Origin: Chitinophagaceae bacterium
Lineage (GTDB): Bacteria; Bacteroidota; Bacteroidia; Chitinophagales; Chitinophagaceae
Length of the DNA: 36,489 bases
Assembly (NCBI GenBank): GCA_947456055.1
Contig: CANGSR010000007.1
Coordinates: 1 to 36,489, forward strand
Direction: 5' to 3'
Shown here in pieces: positions 7,862 to 15,006 of this stretch; positions within the stretch are counted from its first letter, which is position 1, and every line of letters starts with the position of its first letter. The notes under the pieces were generated by a model that saw only the letters and a list, made by a program, of their open reading frames with translations, did not search any database and was not told where the DNA came from. A program made the position numbers and the translations under genes.

Positions 7862-8830
7862 TTACTTCTCCACCACCACTTTAGCAGTATCAGGTAAGCC
7901 ATAATTGCCTATGAGGAGGAATTTGTCATTTTCCTTGAATGTTGGTTCCATTATCTCAACCATTCCATTAGTTTCAATACCTTTTTTAACTGTAACCTTT
8001 ACTGCTGTAGTTGAATCGGTTAATTGCATTACCCAAAATTCGGTTTGGACATCATTAGTAAGTAGTGCAGATTTTGGTAGGGATATGGCTTTGGTTTTAT
8101 TTGATTTTAGTAGTCGAACTTTAGCTATCAGGTTTTCGGGTATGTTTTTTATTCCGGCAACCCTTATTTCTATACTCTGTGTTTGGGATGCTGGGTCTAC
8201 ATTGGGCATTGCTCCTGATACTGTCCCTTTTAGGTTTGTTCCATCTGCCAATAAAAGGTCTACTGTTTTATTAGCACCCAAATATTCTCTTAATTCATAA
8301 GGGAGATTAAGCAGAAACACGAAACTGTTTTCATTGCTTATTTGCGCCAATTGTTCGCCTTCCTGCACATAGTCGCCTATTTGGTGGCTAAGCTGGGTAA
8401 TATATCCGCTGGTGCTTGCAGTGATTTTATTGATGCCACTAAATTTGAATCCAGGGTCTAATTTGGTTACTGAGTTATTTAGACTTTTTGCCTCCTTAGT
8501 TTTTAATGTAAATAGTTCCTGACCTGCATTTACATATTTACCTGGTTGGATATTTACTGCTTCAATATAGCCATTGATGTTGGCTTTTATATAGTTTTTT
8601 TGCAGGAAGGTAGCAGTTGCATTCAGGTCTATATATTCAGTAAGTGGGGCAGTGCTAATACCGGTTATAGTCACGGGTGTCCCTGCAACAATATGTGTTT
8701 CCTCGGGTGCTTCTTTTTTCTCAGGATTTTTACAAGAAACTATAAGAATTAAAGCAAGGAAAATACTAATAAAGTATACACCTGTGAAAGAGTTCTGCCT
8801 TTGAAGAAATATGCTATTTGATAATTTCAT
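7862..8830 (-). CDS. RND efflux periplasmic adaptor (membrane fusion protein), lipoprotein
   Basis: The protein links the inner-membrane pump to the outer-membrane channel. A hydrophobic N-terminal segment ends in the lipobox LIVSC, so Cys33 should be lipidated. The mature part shows the adaptor plan: a strand pair (NATATFLQKNYIKANINGYI), a split lipoyl/barrel-sandwich domain (VNAGQELFTL ... GYITQLSHQIGDYVQEGEQLAQI), then the beta-barrel and membrane-proximal domains. At 322 residues it is on the short side, and the usual alpha-helical hairpin is almost absent (about residues 110-130). It starts 3 nt after the stop of the TolC-like gene, indicating one transcript. The pump gene follows 491 bp later past an opposite-strand gene. 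Confidence 0.93.
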   Translation of the reverse strand: MKLSNSIFLQRQNSFTGVYFISIFLALILIVSCKNPEKKEAPEETHIVAGTPVTITGISTAPLTEYIDLNATATFLQKNYIKANINGYIEAVNIQPGKYVNAGQELFTLKTKEAKSLNNSVTKLDPGFKFSGINKITASTSGYITQLSHQIGDYVQEGEQLAQISNENSFVFLLNLPYELREYLGANKTVDLLLADGTNLKGTVSGAMPNVDPASQTQSIEIRVAGIKNIPENLIAKVRLLKSNKTKAISLPKSALLTNDVQTEFWVMQLTDSTTAVKVTVKKGIETNGMVEIMEPTFKENDKFLLIGNYGLPDTAKVVVEK

Positions 8831-8833
8831 TGT

Positions 8834-10090
8834 TTAGCGGTTCCAGTAGTTAAGTTGGGTAATGATTTGCATCCTGCTGATATTGTTTTGGGTGAGCAGG
8901 TTTTTGGCGGACAGGTAATTATTGATGGCAATAACTAAATCGGGTATACGGGCATCTCCTGTTTCCAGGAGTTTGTTATTGGCTTCAATAAGTCCATCTG
9001 CGTATTTTATCTGCTCATTAATATCATTAATCAATGATTCTGTACCAGATAGTTGTTGCCTGAGCATGGCAATTTGCTGGTTATATTGGGTGGTGAAATA
9101 ATCTCTATATGTGGTATTGGTATTTTGTGCCAAGGCAATTTTGTGTTGCAGCATTTGTTTTTGATGACCATCATAAATGGGGACTACCAGATTAATTCCT
9201 ACACTAAAGCCGAAGTTTTTGTAAGCCTGATACAGAAAAGACGAACTATAACCTGCATTGGCAAAAGTGCTGAATTTAGGTTTATAGTTATAATTCAGGA
9301 TGTTCAGATTGTTCACCATTGCCAGGTTATCGTTTATATAGTGCATAAACCATGAGGATGACCTGGCATTAGGCAATTGTTCTAATTTGATTTCAGGAGC
9401 ATCTAATTCCACTAATGTAGTATCGAAAATCCCAGCCAGGTAATTAAGGGTGGATAGGTTATTTCTGAATTGGATATTTAATTGTTTTAGTTGTAGTTCC
9501 TGTTGTTTTAGAGTGACCAGAAAGGTGAGATAATCTGTTTGTCGGTAAATATTACTTTCAGTTAGCTTTCTTAGGATTTCCTCCTGATTTTTGAGCAATT
9601 TGATGATATCGGTATTGAAGTTTAGTTGTTGCCAATCGCCATAGGTGGTGAGGTATTGGGTGGTGATGCTTCTTTTCAATTCCTGCTCAGTGAGCTTTTG
9701 GGCAATTTTTACAGAATCATTCAGTATGGTGAAACTCCTGGATTGTTCAGTGATGTTTTTCTTGCCTACAAAAGTTTTATTCACATTGACAACCTCTGTA
9801 AATGAAGCAATATTGGAGAGGGCAGGGTCGTAACCAAACCCTTGTAGTACTGGAGCAAGGGAATTTGATGCTATACCACTAATCTGAGGTTTGTATGTAG
9901 CTCTAAGTTTTTGACTATCAATAGTATTAGATATAAGCTGGTTGTTGAAGTCTTTTAATAAGGGGCTGTTGGCAAGGGCAGTCGTGATATAATAATTTAG
10001 ATTTTTGTTTTGGGCATGGCCAACATTGGCTATGCAACAACAAATGGATAAGCAAAGAATGAATGCCTTTATTTCTTGCACTAATTTCAT
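8834..10090 (-). CDS. TolC family outer-membrane efflux channel
   Basis: This is the outer-membrane channel of the tripartite efflux system. A signal peptide (about residues 1-26, ending GHAQ) precedes 390 residues of mainly long amphipathic helices. Two repeats carry the characteristic NSPLLKDFNNQ-type first helix, and the second half contains GFSVGINLVVPIYDGHQKQ, the typical strand-to-helix transition of TolC proteins. The length (418) is close to the usual 420-480. It is the first gene of the minus-strand cluster and is followed 3 nt later by the adaptor. Upstream, TTAATTTG ends 5 nt before the ATG, a near match to the TAnnTTTG box. Confidence 0.93.
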   Translation of the reverse strand: MKLVQEIKAFILCLSICCCIANVGHAQNKNLNYYITTALANSPLLKDFNNQLISNTIDSQKLRATYKPQISGIASNSLAPVLQGFGYDPALSNIASFTEVVNVNKTFVGKKNITEQSRSFTILNDSVKIAQKLTEQELKRSITTQYLTTYGDWQQLNFNTDIIKLLKNQEEILRKLTESNIYRQTDYLTFLVTLKQQELQLKQLNIQFRNNLSTLNYLAGIFDTTLVELDAPEIKLEQLPNARSSSWFMHYINDNLAMVNNLNILNYNYKPKFSTFANAGYSSSFLYQAYKNFGFSVGINLVVPIYDGHQKQMLQHKIALAQNTNTTYRDYFTTQYNQQIAMLRQQLSGTESLINDINEQIKYADGLIEANNKLLETGDARIPDLVIAINNYLSAKNLLTQNNISRMQIITQLNYWNR

Positions 10091-10169
10091 TGGTGCAAAT
10101 TAAGTTAATGATTCTGTAGGAATTTTGAATGAATAAGCCCAATCGCAATATTGAGGAGCGGGATTGTTA

Positions 10170-10649
10170 TTAAATTTTTATTACCTCAAGTTTGTCGGGG
10201 CAAATTGCTAGTAATTCGGTAATGTTTTTATTTAGTATTGGGTGATTAAAAGTTGGAGCAATTTCAACTAGTGGCACAAGGGTAAATCTACGATCCTGTA
10301 GGTAGGGGTGGGGTATTACCAGATTTGGCAGTGAGAGAATTGTTTTATTGAAAAAGAGTATATCAATGTCTATTGTTCTTGCACCCCATTTTATTTCTCT
10401 TTTTCTTCCAAGGCTTATTTCTATTTCCAGGATTTCATTGAGTAATTCTATTGGGGCAAGGTTGGTTTGAATGGACAATACCATATTTAGAAATGCAGGC
10501 TGTTCATTGATTCCCCAGGCGGCGGTTTCGTAAATTGAGGATGCTTTAAGTATGGTGCCGCATTTATTGCCAATTTGGTTTATTGCTTGTTGTAGCCAAT
10601 CCTGACGGTTGCCTATATTACTGCCTAATGATAGGTATGCTTTATCCAT
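10170..10649 (-). CDS. folK: 2-amino-4-hydroxy-6-hydroxymethyldihydropteridine diphosphokinase
   Basis: HPPK transfers pyrophosphate from ATP to 6-hydroxymethyl-dihydropterin, the step before dihydropteroate synthase in folate synthesis. The 159 residues match the family length. It begins with the hallmark YLSLGSNIGNR, has YETAAWGINEQPAFLNMV (pterin-binding region), and carries GARTIDIDILFF, which contains the magnesium-binding aspartates, then IPHPYLQDRRFTLVPL (ATP-binding loop). It stands alone rather than next to folP or folB. A TAnnTTTG box ends 6 nt before the ATG, so the transcript may be leaderless. Confidence 0.97.
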   Translation of the reverse strand: MDKAYLSLGSNIGNRQDWLQQAINQIGNKCGTILKASSIYETAAWGINEQPAFLNMVLSIQTNLAPIELLNEILEIEISLGRKREIKWGARTIDIDILFFNKTILSLPNLVIPHPYLQDRRFTLVPLVEIAPTFNHPILNKNITELLAICPDKLEVIKI

Positions 10650-10655
10650 TTACGG

Positions 10656-10663
10656 CAAAGGTA
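10656..10663 (-). promoter_or_regulatory. -7 box for folK, leaderless spacing
   Basis: The minus strand reads TACCTTTG, an exact TAnnTTTG match, and ends 6 nt before the folK ATG. Transcription would start at about the initiation codon. There is no Shine-Dalgarno sequence. No good -33 element is visible. Confidence 0.5.
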
Positions 10664-10763
10664 ATTTCAATCCGGAATTTGGATAGGTAATTTTATTTGA
10701 AATCTGGGTTGGATAATTGCCCTGCATAGGGTAGTTAAGATGGTATTTGAATCGGTTTTGGAC

Positions 10764-10798
10764 AAAAATGATTAACCCCAGCCAATGGCTGGGGTTAA
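10764..10798 (-). terminator. Rho-independent terminator for the lectin gene
   Basis: A perfect 12-bp stem (10772-10783 with 10787-10798) encloses a 3-nt loop, and on the minus strand it is followed by ATTTTTG. It lies about 70 nt past the lectin stop codon and separates that transcript from folK. Confidence 0.85.
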
Positions 10799-10865
10799 GT
10801 TCTATGGTATGGTTTAGATTTGGTATAGCGAACTTATTACTTTGTGAAAGAAGTAATAAGGGGGA

Positions 10866-11651
10866 TTAGGCTCCTTCTGATGTTCCTTTAAAACCAATTG
10901 GGCCTTCACCAGCATAAGTGCAAGTGCCATTGTTGTTCTTAATATCCAGAGCGTGAATGCGTTGGTTATCACGGCCACCAATTAGCCATTGGCCAGCAGC
11001 ATGCCAAGGAGCACTAGAACCACCCCACTGGTTTTGAACATTGTATGTATTGCCCATTACCCATGTGGCCTTAACGCCAATTGGGCCTTCGCCAGCATAT
11101 TCCATTGCGCCATGTAGATTATGGCCATCGCCTGTAAGATTGATGAAATTAACACCTTGGTTGTCACGTGAAGTTAAAATCCATGTACCACCAGCATGCC
11201 AAGGAGCGGCGCTACCACCCCATTGATTCTCAACATTATCATGTTGTTTTGTAGTATTATTAGCCTTGAAACCGATAGGGCCTTCACCAGCATAGGTGTT
11301 AGTTCCTGCTAAGTTATGGCCATTGTCATGTGAAGTAACATGTAAAGCTACACAACGTTGATTGTCACGAGCACCAATTACCCAATGACCACCATAGTGC
11401 CAAGGAGCACTAGGACCACCCCATTGGTTCTCGGTATTGTAAGTATTGCCACAGATTAAAGTAGCCTTAAACCCGATAGGACCTTCACCTTGGTAAGTGA
11501 TAGTGCCATGGAAGGTGTGACCATTGTCATCTGATTTGATATCAATAGCTACTAAGCCCTGATTGTTACGATAACCTAAAACCCAAGCACCGCCTTCGTG
11601 CCATGGAGCCTGATCGCCACCCCATTGATTTACTACATGATAATTGTACAT
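10866..11651 (-). CDS. OAA/MBHA-family high-mannose-binding lectin, four repeats
   Basis: A carbohydrate-binding protein of the Oscillatoria agardhii agglutinin homologue family, whose studied members bind the branched core of high-mannose glycans. It has four tandem repeats of about 65-67 residues, each with NQWGG-x3-APWH, a conserved Arg in R(D/N)NQ, and GEGPIG. The ATG at 11651 is chosen over the one at 11687: it gives W10-G11-G12, R28, E56-G57 in repeat 1 and W77-G78-G79, R95, E123-G124 in repeat 2, the same numbers as the sugar-contacting residues of OAA. The corresponding residues in repeats 3 and 4 are W144, R162, E188 and W209, R227, E249. The 261-residue, four-repeat form matches myxobacterial hemagglutinin (MBHA) and Burkholderia BOA, which form two fused barrels. 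There is no signal peptide. The native target is unknown. Confidence 0.93.
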   Translation of the reverse strand: MYNYHVVNQWGGDQAPWHEGGAWVLGYRNNQGLVAIDIKSDDNGHTFHGTITYQGEGPIGFKATLICGNTYNTENQWGGPSAPWHYGGHWVIGARDNQRCVALHVTSHDNGHNLAGTNTYAGEGPIGFKANNTTKQHDNVENQWGGSAAPWHAGGTWILTSRDNQGVNFINLTGDGHNLHGAMEYAGEGPIGVKATWVMGNTYNVQNQWGGSSAPWHAAGQWLIGGRDNQRIHALDIKNNNGTCTYAGEGPIGFKGTSEGA

Positions 11652-11693
11652 AAAAAAGTGAAAAAATGTTGTTGATTTCCTACTCATTTATTT

Positions 11694-11771
11694 AGGCTTT
11701 TCGGATTCCGCCCCTGCTTTTAACGCCTGTGCAGCCAGGCCCGTTGATTAAAGTGGTAACAGAACTCCACC
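11694..11771 (-). ncRNA. Possible structured 5' leader element of the lectin mRNA
   Basis: On the minus strand this block is visibly more GC-rich than its surroundings and can form two consecutive hairpins: GTGG/CCAC (11770-11767 with 11756-11753) and AACG-GG-CCTG / CAGG-CGTT (11745-11736 with 11729-11722, loop GCTGCA). The AGGC strand of the second hairpin could instead pair with GCCT at 11697-11694, giving mutually exclusive folds as in riboswitches. It lies about 40 nt before the lectin ATG and within the leader expected from the candidate promoter. I do not recognise a known RNA class; it could also be a conserved intergenic repeat. Confidence 0.35.
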
Positions 11772-11824
11772 GTTTGCAAACTATTTTTTAGTGGCTTTAA
11801 GCCTTATTATTTATTTCCTCTTAA

Positions 11825-11832
11825 CAAATCTA
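11825..11832 (-). promoter_or_regulatory. Candidate -7 box for the lectin gene
   Basis: The minus strand reads TAGATTTG, an exact TAnnTTTG match. It lies inside the inverted repeat AACAAAT-N5-ATTTGTT (11823-11841), which could be an operator overlapping the promoter. A start just downstream would give a leader of about 165 nt that includes the foldable block. No clear -33 element is visible. Confidence 0.35.
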
Positions 11833-12234
11833 CTATTTGTTATAAAAAATTTATCTCTAGAATTAATAGATAACAATTTGGTAAATTACCTACAAGTAAT
11901 AGACATGATAAAAGTATTTATTATTACTTTGTCATGGCATATAACTATTATCGTATTTTTATAAACTGCTGCAAATTTATATTGACATCTTTTTTCCCAC
12001 AAGGGTATTTTCACTGATTTGGTAGGGTATTATGCACGTATCCAAAAAGGTGTATTCACGGCTGAAATTAAAGTGTGTTTTTTCTAATTGTTTAATACTC
12101 GAATGTTTTTGTTTCTTTATTTGTCAATACCTGAATTTAGGAGGAGGCCCAGGATTAATAATTGGATTTTGGGTTATTTATTGTGAAAATTTAATTTCAT
12201 AGTACTATCAGGTGTAGTCAAGCTTATATAGATA

Positions 12235-12275
12235 CTTAAAAAACAAAACAGGCTCTCCGTTTTACGGAAAGCCTG
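12235..12275 (-). terminator. Rho-independent terminator of the thiolase gene
   Basis: CAGGCT (12249-12254) pairs with AGCCTG (12270-12275) and CCGT with ACGG inside it, closed by a TTT loop. On the minus strand it is followed by TTTTGTTTTTT. It starts 27 nt after the thiolase stop codon. Confidence 0.85.
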
Positions 12276-12301
12276 CCTTAAATGTGTAATATTGTTTTTA
12301 G

Positions 12302-13507
12302 CTATACTCTTTCAAGAATCACCGCATAGCCTTGACCAAGGCCAATGCACATTGTAGCCAAGGCATACCTTTTTTGTTGTTTTCTTAATTCGTAGGCGGC
12401 GGAATAAATAATCCTTGCGCCAGACATACCCAATGGGTGGCCAATTGCAATAGCACCACCATTAGGATTGATACGTGGGTCATCGTCTTTCATGCCTAGT
12501 TCACGGATACAGGCTAGGCTTTGGGCTGCAAATGCCTCATTGAGTTCTATTATATCAATATCATCAAGCGATAATCCTGCTTTGGCCAATGCATTTCTGG
12601 TGGCACCTACTGGGCCAATACCCATGATGCGTGGTTCAACACCCACTACGGCTGAGCTAACTATTCTTGCAAGTGGCTTCAAATTGTATTTCTCAACAGC
12701 CTCACCAGAAACAACATACAATGCTGCTGCACCATCATTTAGACCTGATGCATTACCGGCAGTAACTGTACCCACCTTATTGAATGATGGTTTTAGTTTA
12801 GCCAGGATTTCAAGGGTGGTAGTTGGTTTAATGAATTCATCATTTTTGATGAAAGTAGAATCGCCTTTTTTTGATGGGATTTCAACCGGGATAATTTCTT
12901 CAGCCAATCGACCTGATTTCATAGCGGCTGTGGCTTTCATTTGGGAGTTATAGGAGAATTTATCCTGGTCTTCACGGCTGATATGGTACATTTCTGCCAG
13001 ATTTTCAGCGGTAATACCCATAGAATCTGTGCCATACATGGCATGCATTTTGGGGTTGATAAAGCGCCATCCGAAACTGGAATCGAACATTTGTGCATCC
13101 TGGCCAAAAGCTGAGGAAGTTTTAGAAATCACCCATGGGCCACGGGTCATATGCTCTACGCCACCGGCAACAAAAACATCACCATCTCCTGCTTTGATTG
13201 CTCTGGAAGCTGCAATAACAGCCGACATACCTGAGGCACAAAGGCGATTAATGGTTTCGCCTGGAACGGTATAGGGTAGTCCAGCTAATAATAATGACAT
13301 ACGGGCCACATTCCTGTTATCGTCACCAGCCTGGTTTACGCAGCCCATTATAACATCATCAATAGCTTCGGCTGGGATTGATGGGTTTCTGGACACTACT
13401 TCTTTTATTACCAGGGCAGCCAAATCATCGGCCCTAACCGGAGATAATACACCTTTTAGGTTCCCAACAGGGGTGCGGACGCCATCTATTATATATGCTT
13501 CTTTCAT
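12302..13507 (-). CDS. Acetyl-CoA acyltransferase (thiolase), PcaF/PaaJ-like
   Basis: This is a thiolase that cleaves 3-ketoacyl-CoA with CoA to acetyl-CoA and a shortened acyl-CoA. Its 401 residues match the beta-ketoadipyl-CoA thiolase group. Several stretches (MGCVNQAGDDNRNVARMSLL, GWRFINPKM, GNASGLNDGAAAL) are typical of PcaF-type enzymes. The nucleophile is Cys90 (NRLCASGMSA), with His357 (GHPLGMSG) and Cys387 (CIGLGQG) completing the active site. No neighbouring beta-oxidation or phenylacetate genes are present, so a general fatty-acid or branched-acid role is equally possible. It is monocistronic, with its own terminator and a likely promoter. Confidence 0.95.
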   Translation of the reverse strand: MKEAYIIDGVRTPVGNLKGVLSPVRADDLAALVIKEVVSRNPSIPAEAIDDVIMGCVNQAGDDNRNVARMSLLLAGLPYTVPGETINRLCASGMSAVIAASRAIKAGDGDVFVAGGVEHMTRGPWVISKTSSAFGQDAQMFDSSFGWRFINPKMHAMYGTDSMGITAENLAEMYHISREDQDKFSYNSQMKATAAMKSGRLAEEIIPVEIPSKKGDSTFIKNDEFIKPTTTLEILAKLKPSFNKVGTVTAGNASGLNDGAAALYVVSGEAVEKYNLKPLARIVSSAVVGVEPRIMGIGPVGATRNALAKAGLSLDDIDIIELNEAFAAQSLACIRELGMKDDDPRINPNGGAIAIGHPLGMSGARIIYSAAYELRKQQKRYALATMCIGLGQGYAVILERV

Positions 13508-13551
13508 TTGTGCTTTTTTATGTGGATATTAGAATAAACTTTTGGAGGATG

Positions 13552-13559
13552 CAAAGTTA
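13552..13559 (-). promoter_or_regulatory. Candidate -7 box for the thiolase gene
   Basis: The minus strand reads TAACTTTG, an exact TAnnTTTG match, ending 44 nt before the ATG. The expected 5' UTR is about 40 nt. It faces away from the aminotransferase promoter in the 230-bp divergent intergenic region. Confidence 0.4.
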
Positions 13560-13725
13560 TGGCTAATTGGGACAATTTTATTGGTGGGGTAAATTGGGGT
13601 ATATATTGCAATTATGGGCAAATCGAATTAAACATAAACCCAGTTCGAGTTGGTGATTTAGGGATGTCTGTATTATAATTGGGTTTTCAGTGATGCAGGT
13701 ATTCAGTAATTAGGTGTGAAACAAT

Positions 13726-13733
13726 TATCTTTG
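13726..13733 (+). promoter_or_regulatory. -7 box for the aminotransferase gene, leaderless spacing
   Basis: The sequence TATCTTTG is an exact TAnnTTTG match that ends only 4 nt before the ATG at 13738. The mRNA should therefore begin at or within a few nucleotides of the start codon. No ribosome binding site is present. Confidence 0.5.
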
Positions 13734-13737
13734 CGCC

Positions 13738-14928
13738 ATGCCTAAAATTTCACATCGTGGTGGCGAAATGCCGCCTTCGCCCATAAGAAAATTAGTACCC
13801 TTTGCTGATGCAGCGAAAAAAAGAGGTACCAAGGTTTACCACCTGAATATTGGCCAACCGGATATTGAAACACCTCAGGTGATACTTGATGCTGTGCGTA
13901 ATACCCACATGAAGGTGCTGGAATACAGCCCAAGTCCGGGATTTGAAAGCTACCGTAAAAAACTAGTTGAGTACTACAAGCGCAATGATATAAATGTAAC
14001 CTCAGGTCAGATTATTGTGACTACCGGTGGTTCTGAAGCAATACTATTTGCTATTATGAGTTGCCTCGACCCCGGAGATGAAATGATTATCCCTGAGCCA
14101 TTTTATGCTAATTATAATGGTTTTTCTACCAGCTCTGGTGTAAAGGTTGTTCCAATTCCTTCTGGCATTGAAGATGGTTTTGCATTGCCTTCAATAGAGA
14201 GTTTTGAGAAAGCAGTAACTAGCAAGACTAAAGCTATAATGATATGTAACCCAAATAACCCAACAGGTTATTTGTATAGTGCAGAGGAACTAAACGTACT
14301 TAGGGAAATATGCCTGAAGCATGATTTGTTCCTATTTAGCGATGAGGCTTATAGGGAGTTCTGCTATGATGGTATGAAGCATATATCTGCACTTTCTTTA
14401 GAAGGTATGGACCAGCACGCAATACTATTAGATACTATATCAAAGAGATATAGTGCTTGTGGAGGCCGTATTGGTGCCTTTGTTACCCGTAACCAATCGG
14501 TTTTGGATACGGCCATGAAGTTTGCACAGGCAAGGTTGAGTCCGCCATCTTTTGCCCAGATATTGGGTGAGGCTGCCGTGGACCTGCCTGCTGATTACTT
14601 TGATGAAGTTCACGCTGAATATACGTCACGCAGGGATTTGCTGGTTAACCGTTTGAAGGCAATGCCGGGTGTAACCTGTCCTTTACCGGGTGGTGCATTT
14701 TATGCAATGGCAAAACTGCCTGTGGCTGACACTGAAAAGTTCTGCCAATGGTTGCTGGAAGAGTTTTCTTACAATGGAGCTACAGTAATGATGGCACCGG
14801 CGGCAGGTTTTTACGCTACGGCGGGTAAGGGAAAAGATGAGGTGCGCCTGGCTTATGTGCTTAACCTGGCTGATATTAATGCAGCTATGGATTGCCTGGA
14901 AGCAGCGTTGAAAGCTTATAAAGGTTAG
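13738..14928 (+). CDS. Pyridoxal-phosphate-dependent class I aminotransferase
   Basis: This is a 396-residue fold-type I aminotransferase of the aspartate/aromatic aminotransferase group. Visible landmarks are the N-terminal LNIGQPDIETP substrate segment, TTGGSEAIL (phosphate/PLP contact), NPNNPTG, SDEAYREFCYDG and the PLP lysine K236 in ISKRYSACGGRIGAF, followed by the C-terminal PLPGGAFYAM with the downstream Arg in VRLAYVLN, which binds the substrate carboxylate. The amino-acid preference cannot be read from the sequence. It stands alone, 78 bp upstream of recN on the same strand. Confidence 0.93.
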   Translation: MPKISHRGGEMPPSPIRKLVPFADAAKKRGTKVYHLNIGQPDIETPQVILDAVRNTHMKVLEYSPSPGFESYRKKLVEYYKRNDINVTSGQIIVTTGGSEAILFAIMSCLDPGDEMIIPEPFYANYNGFSTSSGVKVVPIPSGIEDGFALPSIESFEKAVTSKTKAIMICNPNNPTGYLYSAEELNVLREICLKHDLFLFSDEAYREFCYDGMKHISALSLEGMDQHAILLDTISKRYSACGGRIGAFVTRNQSVLDTAMKFAQARLSPPSFAQILGEAAVDLPADYFDEVHAEYTSRRDLLVNRLKAMPGVTCPLPGGAFYAMAKLPVADTEKFCQWLLEEFSYNGATVMMAPAAGFYATAGKGKDEVRLAYVLNLADINAAMDCLEAALKAYKG

Positions 14929-15006
14929 TTATTTGAAATTGGAGTCGAAGGTTTAAGATTAGAGAATTATAATAGGGCATAAATATATAGGCTTAGGACT
15001 CAAAGT

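Larger units (their letters stand above)
11652..12301. other. 650-bp non-coding region between lectin and thiolase genes
   Basis: No convincing protein gene lies here. From the lectin side it holds a short AT-rich spacer (11652-11693), a GC-richer foldable block (about 11694-11771), a candidate promoter for the lectin (11825-11832) inside a 7-bp inverted repeat (11823-11829/11835-11841), an AT-rich stretch of about 400 bp with short imperfect inverted repeats, and finally the thiolase terminator (12235-12275). The AT-rich stretch shows nothing that I can name. Confidence 0.7.

Noticed and set aside
11652-11687. A 12-residue N-terminal extension of the lectin (start at 11687)
   Set aside because: It breaks the exact residue-number match with OAA and is not similar to any lectin repeat.
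11696-11791. A 31-codon open plus-strand frame across the lectin leader block
   Set aside because: It has no ATG or upstream promoter, and the block is open in other frames too. The foldability on the lectin strand is a simpler explanation.
12468-12953. A 161-codon plus-strand open frame inside the thiolase gene
   Set aside because: It is antisense to conserved thiolase motifs, and its composition mirrors that gene.
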